From an uncultured Campylobacter sp. (GTDB lineage Bacteria > Campylobacterota > Campylobacteria > Campylobacterales > Campylobacteraceae): 12,277 nucleotides of DNA. The notes beneath the pieces are model-generated. The model did no database searches and was not told the origin of the DNA. It worked only from the letters and a program-made list of their open reading frames with translations. The stretch is taken from NCBI RefSeq assembly GCF_937949835.1, contig NZ_CALEDC010000504.1:1-12277 (forward strand), read 5' to 3'. Positions 1-6,016 of the stretch are shown here, piece by piece (the stretch's first letter is position 1; every line of letters begins with the position of its first letter). Made by a program: the position numbers and the translations under genes.

Positions 1-86
1 CCGCGATGGCGCGGCTGGTGGTCGCCGATGCGCTGCTGCTAAACGCGAGCACGACGCTGGGGAATTTGAAGCGAATTTACGGCTAG
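1..86 (+). CDS. 3' end of an unidentified gene (partial)
   Basis: An open frame enters from the left edge (first whole codon at 3) and ends at TAG 84-86. The visible 27 residues contain ARLVVADALLLNAS and finish LGNLKRIYG. They look like an alpha-helical C-terminus with good codon use for this genome. Too little is present to name a family. An ATG at 6-8 lies in the frame but is probably internal. The next gene starts 135 bases downstream on the same strand, so the two could be co-transcribed. Confidence 0.5.
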   Translation, partial: AMARLVVADALLLNASTTLGNLKRIYG

Positions 87-174
87 GATTAAATTTAGAC
101 GAGCCGCCCTTTAAATTTTGCGAAATTTCATGAAATTTTAGGGTCGAGCGATGAAATTCCCGCGAGTGAGGCGA

Positions 175-191
175 GTAAATTTTAAATTTAC
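175..191. repeat. 17-bp inverted repeat upstream of the GNAT gene
   Basis: GTAAATTT (175-182) and AAATTTAC (184-191) are perfect inverted copies around one T. The site lies 31 bases before the GNAT start. It may be an operator or just an instance of the AAATTT-rich background; nothing in the sequence decides between them. Confidence 0.35.
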
Positions 192-210
192 GCGGTAGGC
201 CTATCGCGAC

Positions 211-217
211 AAGGAGG
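211..217 (+). promoter_or_regulatory. Ribosome binding site of the GNAT gene
   Basis: AAGGAGG ends 4 bases before ATG 222. This is a near-perfect Shine-Dalgarno sequence and fixes the start of the acetyltransferase gene. Confidence 0.85.
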
Positions 218-221
218 GCAA

Positions 222-1505
222 ATGAGACTTGAGCGTATTGGCGAGGGCTCGGCGCTGATCGCGCGCATAGAGGCGATCAACGTCGCAGCGTTCCCCGAAA
301 TCGAACGTATCAGCATAAAAAATTTCTTAAAAATGTCGCGCAAAGGACAGCTTGAAATCGCGGCGATTTTCGAAGATTTTAGCGCCCTGAACACTGACGG
401 CGCTACGGGTAAAAATCGTGCGGCGGAAAGTGAAAATTTATGTGCGCCGCAAGATCGCGGCGAAACTAGCCAAAATCGTGACGCTGCGGGTAAAAATTCC
501 GATGCGGATAACCGAGGTGCGGCAGAATTCGCCTCTTTGAGTTCCGAAAATCGCAGCGTGATAGGTAAAAAATCTAATGCGACGTGTGAAAAATCCAGCT
601 TGGAAAGTAAAAATCCCAGCGCGGCGACAGGCGAAAATTCCAATGCGGCGGCGCAAAATTTAAGCGGCGAGGAGCTCGTTGGGTTTTGCGTCTATAGGAC
701 CGAGCAAACCTACAAGCGCGCGGTTTTGCACCACAAACAGCCGCCGCCTCGTCTAAATGCGGATAAAATTTTAAGATCTAAAGCTCACGGTGGCGCGGAA
801 TTCGCTTGCGATGCGGGATCTTTCGGTACTGCGAGCGACGAAATTTTAAACTACGTTACGAGCAATGAAATTTCAGATTTAAGCGTTAGTGACGGGGTTT
901 TGGGCGCGGGCGCTGATCAAAGGCTAGCGAGCGATAATATAAAATACGCGGACGACGATTTAAAGCAGGCGAGTGCGAGAGAAATTCTATATCGCGGTGC
1001 CGCGACAGATAAAATTTCAAATGTGAGCGTGCGCGGCGAAATCCCATCGAGCGCTACGGAGAGCGAAATTTCATCCGATGCCGCAAAGGGAAAGATTTTG
1101 TGCTACGATGAGAGCGAAATTTCAAGCGGCGGGGAGAGCGAGATTTTTTACGTGGCCTATCTCGGTATCGATGCGAAATTTCGCGGGCTGGGGATCGGCT
1201 CAAGGCTGCTCGCGCTCATCGTCACGCAAAATCCAAGCGCGCAAATCGTCCTTGACGTCGAGCCTCCGCACGAGGACGCGCCCAATCTCGCGCAACGCCT
1301 GCGCCGCATAGAATTCTACGGCAGACACGGCTTTCGGCGCTGCGGCAAGTTTTTCAACTACGCGGGGCTAAGCTTCGAGATCCTTGCTAAGCCGCCGCTA
1401 AGCGCGCCGCAGCAGGGATTTGACGTAGCGAGCTTCGTAAAATTTATCGGCGCGGGCAATAAATTTAGATTTAAAATCACCGACGCGCCGCTATATAAAA
1501 ACTAA
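222..1505 (+). CDS. GNAT family N-acetyltransferase with two tandem-repeat insertions
   Basis: The protein has 427 residues. GNAT enzymes transfer an acetyl group from acetyl-CoA to an amine; the substrate here is unknown. The acetyl-CoA pyrophosphate-binding motif is RGLGIG at residues 321-326, and the typical late GNAT segment FYGRHGF follows. The N-terminal helices occupy residues 1-45 and QLEIAAIFED is the likely second strand. The core is interrupted twice: residues about 59-146 are Ala/Asn/Ser/Lys-rich and built from heptads ending KN or EN, and residues about 167-305 are built from 9-residue units containing EIS or EIL. Removing both leaves about 200 residues, the usual size for a single-domain GNAT. 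Both insertions fall where the fold has loops between strands, so the enzyme may still be active. The frame is open throughout. Family call is firm; substrate is not predictable. Confidence 0.85.
   Translation: MRLERIGEGSALIARIEAINVAAFPEIERISIKNFLKMSRKGQLEIAAIFEDFSALNTDGATGKNRAAESENLCAPQDRGETSQNRDAAGKNSDADNRGAAEFASLSSENRSVIGKKSNATCEKSSLESKNPSAATGENSNAAAQNLSGEELVGFCVYRTEQTYKRAVLHHKQPPPRLNADKILRSKAHGGAEFACDAGSFGTASDEILNYVTSNEISDLSVSDGVLGAGADQRLASDNIKYADDDLKQASAREILYRGAATDKISNVSVRGEIPSSATESEISSDAAKGKILCYDESEISSGGESEIFYVAYLGIDAKFRGLGIGSRLLALIVTQNPSAQIVLDVEPPHEDAPNLAQRLRRIEFYGRHGFRRCGKFFNYAGLSFEILAKPPLSAPQQGFDVASFVKFIGAGNKFRFKITDAPLYKN
396..659 (+). repeat. Degenerate 21-nt tandem repeat inside the GNAT gene (insertion 1)
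   Basis: In codon phase, 552-572, 573-593, 594-614, 615-638 and 639-659 form consecutive units of 21, 21, 21, 24 and 21 nt, each ending in AAAAA or AAAAT. They encode RSVIGKK, SNATCEK, SSLESKN, PSAATGEN and SNAAAQN. Looser units upstream (DGATGKN from 396, RAAESEN, RDAAGKN) show the same pattern. Unit lengths are multiples of three, so the frame is kept. Confidence 0.75.
837..1148 (+). repeat. Degenerate 27-nt tandem repeat inside the GNAT gene (insertion 2)
   Basis: Units of 27 nt sit at 837-863, 864-890, 891-917, 1008-1034, 1035-1061 and 1062-1088; a 30-nt unit sits at 978-1007, and 24-nt units at 1089-1112 and 1113-1136. Many begin with a codon followed by GAAATTTCA or a close variant, and encode NEISDLSVS, DKISNVSVR, GEIPSSATE and the like. 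The segment 918-977 is a more diverged stretch within the array. Confidence 0.75.
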
Positions 1506-2194
1506 TGTAAAAGCTCGAATTCAGCCTCATCTGCGATGATACATTTTATAGAATTTTCTCCGCCTCTATCCTTGCGTTTTTTTGCATTTTTATCTCTTTA
1601 GACATCGGCGGATCGGGGGAGCTGTTTTACACGGACAGTCCGCTACGCTCGCAGCAAGCCAAGCCTAGTCTGACGATCGTTTTTATGTTTTTAGCGTTAC
1701 TTTATCTGCGAAGCGGTAGCAAAGAGGCGGCGCGCGTGGAATTTGACGAGCTTAAAATATCCTTTCGCAGAGGGCTAGACAAATACGATCTTATGCTTGG
1801 ATGCGTCGATCTGATAGAGCCGTCGTTCGGCTTCGTGCGGACGTTTCGCGTGCCGTTTATAAGCTACGAACGGTTTTTGAAACTGCAAGAAATTTTAAAA
1901 TTCTTGCTTCTTTTCGCATACGTCGCGGGCGTGTTTTTGACGATCAAATTCGGCTTTGCCGAGGCTGCGATCTATGCAGCGGCGGGCATTTTTGCGATTT
2001 TGATCGCTTCAAAGCTCGTCGTCGCGCGAAGGCTAGACGGGCGAGCGGGGCTACGACTGCGCGACTGCTTGCTACTGCGCGGGAGGGACGATACGGGCGC
2101 GGCAGTATTTTTTTGCATCCGTCCTAGCCGAGCCGAGCGCGAAGCTTTACGCATATATTTTTTGAAAAATTTCAGCTACGACATTAAGGCGTGA
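1505..2194 (+). pseudogene. Putative membrane protein gene with stop at codon 2 (paralog of 2581-3360)
   Basis: The frame is open from 1511 to TGA 2192-2194. The only ATG at its head (1505-1507, overlapping the GNAT stop) is followed at once by TAA (1508-1510), then KLEFSL. One base change, TAA to AAA, would give a normal MKKLEF start. No ATG, GTG or TTG lies in frame before ATG 1685, which has no ribosome site, so the intact form would be about 229 residues and the fallback 169. Hydrophobic segments appear near FYRIFSASILAFFCIF, SLTIVFMFLALLYL, ILKFLLLFAYVAGVF and AAIYAAAGIFAILIA. A strand-rich stretch (RVEFDELKISFRRG) before the last two and RDCLLLRGRD after them match the layout of the 2581-3360 protein. 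It could be a dead gene, a gene with a rare start such as ATT or CTG, or a sequencing error. Confidence 0.5.
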
Positions 2195-2205
2195 AATTTT
2201 TCGGT

Positions 2206-2236
2206 TTTCAGCGTAAAATTTAGACCCGCGGGGTAG
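2206..2236 (+). repeat. 31-bp direct repeat, copy A
   Basis: This sequence starts TTTCAGCGTAAAATTTAGAC and ends CGCGGGGTAG. It matches 3377-3407 at 30 of 31 positions (C2226 against A3397). It lies 12 bases after the stop of the 1505-2194 frame, as copy B lies 17 bases after the stop of the paralogous gene. Confidence 0.85.
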
Positions 2237-2535
2237 TCTGGATAAGGCTAGAAGCGCGAAGGCGGATGCTGCGCGAGTATTTCGCGGCGAGATTGGGGCT
2301 AGATTTCGAGCAAAATTCCGTCCGCGGCAATCGCAGATGAGATCGCTCGGCGCTTGAAGCAGCCATCGAAGCGGTCGCAAACAAGCTCGCTCTGTGTCTG
2401 AAAGCCCCATAACTAGTCGCAAAGATCCACATTGTCCGTCCGCTTAACGAGGATGATCGCCGCTCGTCGCAACTCGCCTCGCCGCAAGCGCCTCCGCAAA
2501 TACCCCGCATCTTTAAACGCGTCGAAAGCGAGGCG
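2237..2535 (+). other. Gene-free stretch with an interrupted reading frame
   Basis: No intact gene was found. One + frame (2239-2412) reads REYFAARLGLDFEQNSV, meets TGA at 2338-2340, continues DRSALEAAIEAVANKLAL, and stops at TAA 2410-2412. The amphipathic, gene-like composition on both sides of the stop suggests the wreck of a coding region, but I do not recognise the family. The minus-strand open frame across it has low-complexity Ser/Arg composition and looks like a shadow. Confidence 0.3.
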
Positions 2536-2539
2536 GTGA

Positions 2540-2545
2540 TAAAAT
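2540..2545 (+). promoter_or_regulatory. Candidate -10 box for the 2581 membrane protein gene
   Basis: TAAAAT lies 35 bases before ATG 2581 and matches the -10 boxes proposed for other genes in this window. No clear -35 box is visible. Confidence 0.3.
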
Positions 2546-2580
2546 GCGCTTCGTCAAAGATCATACCAAAAAGGAATTTT

Positions 2581-3360
2581 ATGAGGGATTACGACAAAGA
2601 GCCGATCAAAATCATAGACAGAGCGGTTTATTTTCAAGAAAAAAGCCTATTTTTATCCATAGTGCTTTTTTACTCTGCATATACGACTAATGCCACTTTT
2701 ATGGATATTATAAAAGGCGACGATTTGTTTATGGTATTGTGCGCCGTAGCGCTATTCATAGCACAGATATGGTGGTACGCAAAATGCAATTTCCGAGCCT
2801 CTTATTTTACGTTTTATAATGACAAGCTATCTTATAATTTCATGCAAGGTACAGAGCCCAATAAAATATGCAATCTTACGGATATAGATAAAATAAGCTT
2901 TTGCGTGGTTTCAGAGCTCATGGATAGCTTTGGTAGATTTCACTATCTTACGTCCTACGAGCTTTATAAAAAATCATCTATTGGAGTGCATATCGGCAAA
3001 CTGGCGCTGTTTTTATACTATACGATAAATTTTATCTTGCTTGTTTTGCCGTTTAAAATTTTTATGTTAATTAAAAACAAAGAGCCGCTAAGTCTGCTAA
3101 ATAAAAATGTCGTGATTAAATTTAAAAATCGCAACTATTTTTTGATAAACATCTACTCAAAGCGCGAACTGGATGAAATTTTGCAGTATTGCAAAGACAA
3201 AAATATAACCGTGGAGCAGAAAACAAATTTTATCCCGCATTGGCAAAATTTTACCTATTTCACTGACAAGAACGAAATTTGGAGCGATGATTTCGGCGAT
3301 ACGCAAGTTCCAAAAGACACTTTTAAGCGTAAGCTTAGGCGGTTTTTTAGCTTGGATTAA
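2581..3360 (+). CDS. Membrane protein of unknown function, PH-like layout
   Basis: The product has 259 residues starting at ATG 2581, chosen over the in-frame GTG at 2536 because AAGGAA lies just upstream at the right distance. Hydrophobic segments are near residues 22-39, 48-67 and 139-164. Between them, FTFYNDKLSYNF (76-87) followed by NLTDIDKISF (98-107), and later NVVIKFKNRNYFLINI (176-191), resemble the strand pattern of bacterial PH-like membrane domains; this is an impression of fold, not a confirmed match. The tail is basic (KRKLRRFF). It looks more AT-rich than its neighbours, which could mean separate origin. It is a probable distant paralog of the 1505-2194 frame. Function is unknown. 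Confidence 0.75.
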   Translation: MRDYDKEPIKIIDRAVYFQEKSLFLSIVLFYSAYTTNATFMDIIKGDDLFMVLCAVALFIAQIWWYAKCNFRASYFTFYNDKLSYNFMQGTEPNKICNLTDIDKISFCVVSELMDSFGRFHYLTSYELYKKSSIGVHIGKLALFLYYTINFILLVLPFKIFMLIKNKEPLSLLNKNVVIKFKNRNYFLINIYSKRELDEILQYCKDKNITVEQKTNFIPHWQNFTYFTDKNEIWSDDFGDTQVPKDTFKRKLRRFFSLD

Positions 3361-3376
3361 AGAGCGATTCCGCCCG

Positions 3377-3407
3377 TTTCAGCGTAAAATTTAGACACGC
3401 GGGGTAG
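3377..3407 (+). repeat. 31-bp direct repeat, copy B
   Basis: This copy matches 2206-2236 with one mismatch. Its last three bases form the TAG of TAGAAT (3405-3410), a likely -10 box for the lipoprotein gene, so this copy may have promoter function while copy A, followed by TAGTCT, has lost or never had it. Confidence 0.85.
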
Positions 3408-3410
3408 AAT
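3405..3410 (+). promoter_or_regulatory. Candidate -10 box for the lipoprotein gene
   Basis: TAGAAT lies 27 bases before ATG 3438. The same hexamer occurs at a similar distance (8994-8999) before the gene at 9023. There is no recognisable -35 box, which is usual for Campylobacter sigma-70 promoters. Confidence 0.35.
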
Positions 3411-3437
3411 TACAAAAATTTTTACATGGAGCAAACA

Positions 3438-4052
3438 ATGAAAAATTTCTTTCTAGCCGCAATAGTTTGCGCGCTTTTTAGCGGTTGCGCATATGAAGCA
3501 CAGTTTAATCAAAACGCCGATGTAGCGCCGTTTGACGACACTATAAGCGCGACTAACGCCATGCAAAGCGCGCTCATTTATATCCCTAGCGAGCTAATGG
3601 GGACGAAAAGCTACGCCGCAAGCTCGAAGCTAGGCAGAGACGATGAGCTTAAAATCGACGTCGGCGAGTTCGTCGCAGGCGAGGCAAAGCGCTTCTTTGG
3701 CACTTACCTAAGGCGCGTAAGCGTCACCGACGACGAAAAGGCGCTGCAAGGCAAAGGGCTCGTCATCGCGCCTGAGCTTAGTTCGTTCGGTTTTGGCTTT
3801 TACAGCTCCGACGGCATCGATGTTTCGGCAAAGCCCTTCGTACGCTACAATCTACGTTTAAAAATGTTTAAAAACGGAAAGCCGATCTATAACCAAAATA
3901 TCGCCGTAAACGAGCGCAACTTCGGTGAGGAGGAGTTTTTCGGCGGCGGTCAGGGCTCGTACGCGCAGATCGGCGGGATCTTTCAAAAATCTATGGCGAA
4001 CGACTACGCCGTGCACGCTAGAGAAATTTTGGACGTAATCAACGATAATTAA
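3438..4052 (+). CDS. Predicted outer membrane lipoprotein of unknown function
   Basis: The product has 204 residues. ATG 3438 was chosen over ATG 3426 because GGAG (3428-3431) sits 6 bases before it and the protein then begins MKNFFLAAIV, a standard signal peptide. The lipobox LFSGC covers residues 13-17, with Cys17 the lipidated residue; the following Ala has no inner-membrane retention signal, so outer membrane sorting is likely. The mature part is about 188 residues. A strand-rich section (VRYNLRLKMFKNGKPIYNQNI) and a C-terminal helix recall small periplasmic lipoproteins such as YajG or transport auxiliary lipoproteins, but this is only a resemblance. It stands alone, with its own candidate promoter. 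Confidence 0.8.
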   Translation: MKNFFLAAIVCALFSGCAYEAQFNQNADVAPFDDTISATNAMQSALIYIPSELMGTKSYAASSKLGRDDELKIDVGEFVAGEAKRFFGTYLRRVSVTDDEKALQGKGLVIAPELSSFGFGFYSSDGIDVSAKPFVRYNLRLKMFKNGKPIYNQNIAVNERNFGEEEFFGGGQGSYAQIGGIFQKSMANDYAVHAREILDVINDN

Positions 4053-4566
4053 TCGTGCTTGCGCCTTTGTGCGTGGTAAGCGGCATCTGGTCGCTTATTT
4101 TTGCCCGCCATCTTGTGGTAAAATTTGTCGCGGCGATCTTACGACACGCACTTGCGGATCGTCGCGCCTAAATCCTTAGCGATATAATTAACATGGCTTT
4201 AAGGCGCCCATAGACGCGCTTTCTTGCGGGATTTATCCCGCCTGCGGCATTAAATCCTTTTGATACCGAGTTTGTCGGTACTCTAAGCATCAAATTTAAT
4301 CCCGCAAGCTGAGTTAAATTCCGTAAAATGCGCTATGAAATTTAACTTAGCAGCTCATATTTAAGTGCGGCAAGCCGATAAATTCCGCATCTTGACATAC
4401 TGCCTAATTTCACTTTTCGGAGCCAAATTTTGTAAATAAATTTTTCACATTCTCTGCCCTGCTTGCATAAAATTCCATATTCGCGGCACCAAAAATTCGC
4501 CCTAAATTTAAAGCACCGATTAATATTAATTTTTATATCATTACTAAATTTTTTAAGGAGAGAATT
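4053..4566. other. 514-bp gene-free region with dense inverted repeats
   Basis: No gene with a ribosome site was found. A 38-codon GTG frame (4055-4171) is hydrophobic but unsupported. The notable content is the set of nested stems at 4223-4354, listed separately, plus short AT-rich tracts before the next gene. The last 60 bases are AT-rich and probably carry the promoter of the gene at 4567, though no single box stands out. Confidence 0.5.
4223..4354. other. Nested inverted repeats: possible structured RNA or relic element
   Basis: CTTGCGGGATT (4223-4233) is perfectly complementary to AATCCCGCAAG (4298-4308). Inside it, TTTGAT (4259-4264) pairs with ATCAAA (4289-4294) and ACCGA (4265-4269) with TCGGT (4275-4279). 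GCGGGAT can instead pair locally with ATCCCGC (4235-4241), so two exclusive folds exist. A second stem follows: AGTTAAATT (4312-4320) with AATTTAACT (4339-4347), extended by GCTG/CAGC across a 3-base bulge. It could be a non-coding RNA, a leader structure or the remains of a small mobile element. Confidence 0.45.
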
Positions 4567-4959
4567 ATGAAAAAGTTTTTATTGCTTCCGTTTGCTTTCG
4601 CGGCTCTTTTTGCGGCACCAAGCTGCGATAATGTCCAGCTCAAAGCGGCTGTGGAAGGTATCAATAAGAGTGCGCCGATGCGAGTCGACGAGATTACCAC
4701 GTTAACGGGCGCTGAGTGCAAGGATGGCAGCTTTATCTACAACTACGAGCTAAATGATGGCATGGGGATGAAATTTGACAGTGTCGGAAATGATCAAAAA
4801 ACCGTGATACAAAATGTCATAGATAGCCAAAATAAGCAAATTTTTTGCAACCAGATGAAGGTAATGCATCCGCTAATAAACAGCGCGATATGGAGCTATA
4901 AGATAAAAAGTGGCGAAGAATTTATAAGGGTAGAATTTAAGCCTAGCGACTGCAAGTAG
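4567..4959 (+). CDS. Small secreted four-cysteine protein of unknown function
   Basis: The product has 130 residues. AAGGAG (4555-4560) lies 6 bases before ATG 4567. An N-terminal signal peptide (MKKFLLLPFAFAALFAAP) points to the periplasm. Cysteines are at 20, 51, 94 and 129, separated by 31, 43 and 35 residues; four cysteines suggest two disulfides. The segment AP-R-D...GAECKDGSFIYNYELN (36-63) is closely matched in the minus-strand protein at 5639-6016 (GAACEEGSFIYDYALN). Cys20 is unlikely to be a lipobox cysteine because the preceding residues are APS and the paralog has the same cysteine after a membrane helix. I do not recognise the family. Its relation to the methyltransferase operon is by paralogy and proximity only. 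Confidence 0.8.
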   Translation: MKKFLLLPFAFAALFAAPSCDNVQLKAAVEGINKSAPMRVDEITTLTGAECKDGSFIYNYELNDGMGMKFDSVGNDQKTVIQNVIDSQNKQIFCNQMKVMHPLINSAIWSYKIKSGEEFIRVEFKPSDCK

Positions 4960-4986
4960 CGCTTGTGCAGGATTTAAAATTTAGCG

Positions 4987-5018
4987 CGGCGCGAGCCTTT
5001 GCCTGCTCGCCCGCGCCG
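4987..5018 (+). terminator. GC-rich hairpin after the four-cysteine gene (terminator-like)
   Basis: CGGCGCGAGC (4987-4996) pairs with GCTCGCCCGCGCCG (5005-5018) around an 8-base loop, with a small bulge on the right arm. It begins 27 bases after the stop at 4959. No run of T follows, so it is a weak candidate for intrinsic termination. Confidence 0.35.
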
Positions 5019-5105
5019 AATTCGCTTAAAATTTATCCGCTTCGCTTTTGATTTCGCCTGTGCAAAAGCAACATGCTAAAATTTCTGCTTAGCTTTTACA
5101 GCGCC

Positions 5106-5146
5106 GCCGCGTATAGTATGACGCAGATCAGCGTGTATTTCGTCGC
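5106..5146 (+). pseudogene. Relic of a methyltransferase gene (41 bp)
   Basis: This stretch is the inverted copy of 6154-6194 within the methyltransferase gene, matching at 39 of 41 bases. Translated on + it reads AYSMTQISVYF, the same as residues about 305-315 of that protein. The frame runs a few codons further (VATKR) and stops. Similarity fades quickly on both sides, so it is a fragment of a duplicated gene or a short ectopic copy. Confidence 0.75.
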
Positions 5147-5370
5147 CACAAAGCGCTAAAACGCGCCGAGTCCTTTTTAAGCCGCGATCTAATGCGTCAG
5201 GTTCTGCCAGTGGCGTTTTTCATTAAAATTTTACTATTTCACGCGTAATTATATCTGTGTAGCAGCGCAAACACTGCGTAAAGCTTTAACGCGAAATTCT
5301 ATAAATTGCGCGGAATTTTATTTGAAACAGCATCGTAGATTTTGAGTCAGAATTTTAGAATTTATTGTGA

Positions 5371-5409
5371 CGCCGCACTTGCGGCGATAAAATCTTGCTA
5401 AATTTTATC
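5371..5409. other. Two adjacent hairpins
   Basis: CGCCGC (5371-5376) pairs with GCGGCG (5381-5386) around ACTT, and GATAAAAT (5386-5393) pairs with ATTTTATC (5402-5409). They lie beyond the end of the minus-strand methyltransferase operon and could slow or end its transcription, but neither strand shows a clear T-run after the GC stem. Confidence 0.35.
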
Positions 5410-5536
5410 CGCGACCTGCTCGCAATAAAATTCTACGTCAAAGTATAGGCTTGCTCACAAGCTTGCAGATGTGTCAGCCGGCCAATGCGTCGTTATAAAA
5501 TGCGACTAATCAAATGCCTCGCTTGGGTTTTACAAT

Positions 5537-5638
5537 TCACCGTTCGCAGCTATTTTTATCAAGCTTTAGCTGTATTGGTGGCAAACCCTCTATCTCGTAA
5601 TTTAACACCATCGTTTTGCCGAGCTCCCGCAGGCGCTG
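5537..5638 (-). pseudogene. Lost C-terminus of the 5639-6016 protein, beyond an in-frame TAG
   Basis: Directly after TAG (5641-5639, minus) the same frame stays open for 33 codons to TGA (5539-5537). It reads LGKTMVLNYEIEG and ends KNSCER, lining up with the C-terminus of the 4567-4959 protein (SAIWSYKIKSG and ending PSDCK). The cysteine here would be residue 157, 36 residues after Cys121, against 35 in the paralog. The match shows that the original gene ended at 5537 and that the TAG is a recent nonsense change, unless it is read through. Confidence 0.75.
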
Positions 5639-6016
5639 CTAGAATTCCGTGCTGCAAAAGCCGGCCTTCGCCTTGGCAAACAGCATCTCTTTTAAAATTT
5701 CCGCATCGCCCGCGTCCAGCGCGCTAAGGTCTAAATTCGGCGAGCTATTTAGCGCGTAATCGTATATGAAGCTACCCTCTTCGCATGCGGCGCCTTTTAA
5801 AATCGTAGCATCGTCGATCCTGCGCGGCGCGCCCTCGTTTATCTGCGCTAGTGCATCTCGCACCTGTTCGCTTTCGCAGAAGTTTCGCTCTAGCTCGCCG
5901 CGTTTTTTCTCCGCATAAAATTCCATCGCCACATTTGCCAAAATTCCGATTCCAAAAAGCACTAGTAAAATTTTAATCGGCTTATTTAGCCGCGCGCTTA
6001 AGCTTTGCGCGTCCAT
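5639..6016 (-). CDS. Membrane-anchored four-cysteine family protein, truncated by TAG
   Basis: Read from ATG 6016-6014 the product has 125 residues. An earlier in-frame ATG at 6103 would lie deep inside the methyltransferase gene and lacks a ribosome site. Residues 14-31 (IKILLVLFGIGILANVAM) form a membrane anchor, after which the chain should be periplasmic. Cysteines at 47, 78 and 121 have the same spacing (31, 43) as in the 4567-4959 protein; both share GSFIY-Y-LN. The start overlaps the end of the methyltransferase gene by 35 bases, suggesting translational coupling and shared function. The TAG at 5641-5639 removes the last 33 residues and the fourth cysteine, so the protein may be misfolded or inactive. 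Role unknown. Confidence 0.65.
   Translation of the reverse strand: MDAQSLSARLNKPIKILLVLFGIGILANVAMEFYAEKKRGELERNFCESEQVRDALAQINEGAPRRIDDATILKGAACEEGSFIYDYALNSSPNLDLSALDAGDAEILKEMLFAKAKAGFCSTEF

Larger units (their letters stand above)
4960..5536. other. 577-bp gap with a methyltransferase relic and several hairpins
   Basis: No intact gene is visible. It contains a GC-rich hairpin after the four-cysteine gene (4987-5018), a 41-bp copy of methyltransferase coding sequence (5106-5146) and a pair of hairpins (5371-5409). The rest reads as decayed sequence with frequent stops in all frames, consistent with former genes that have eroded. Confidence 0.5.

Noticed and set aside
188..656. Minus-strand open frames opposite the GNAT gene
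   Set aside because: They are the reverse reading of the repeat insertion, have low-complexity Phe/Ala/Ser composition and no ribosome site.
396..1148. The repeat arrays as a CRISPR array
   Set aside because: Units are degenerate, differ in length, have no unique spacers, and lie in an open reading frame.
2220..2564. Minus-strand frame of 114 codons in the gap before the membrane gene
   Set aside because: Arg/Ser-rich with no domain pattern; runs against the direction of the relic frame and lacks a ribosome site.
4055..4171. 38-codon hydrophobic frame starting GTG just after the lipoprotein gene
   Set aside because: No ribosome site and no recognisable pattern; could be chance in decayed sequence.
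5485..5727. 80-codon frame on the + strand
   Set aside because: It overlaps, on the opposite strand, the real C-terminal coding sequence of the four-cysteine protein and its lost tail, and has no ribosome site.
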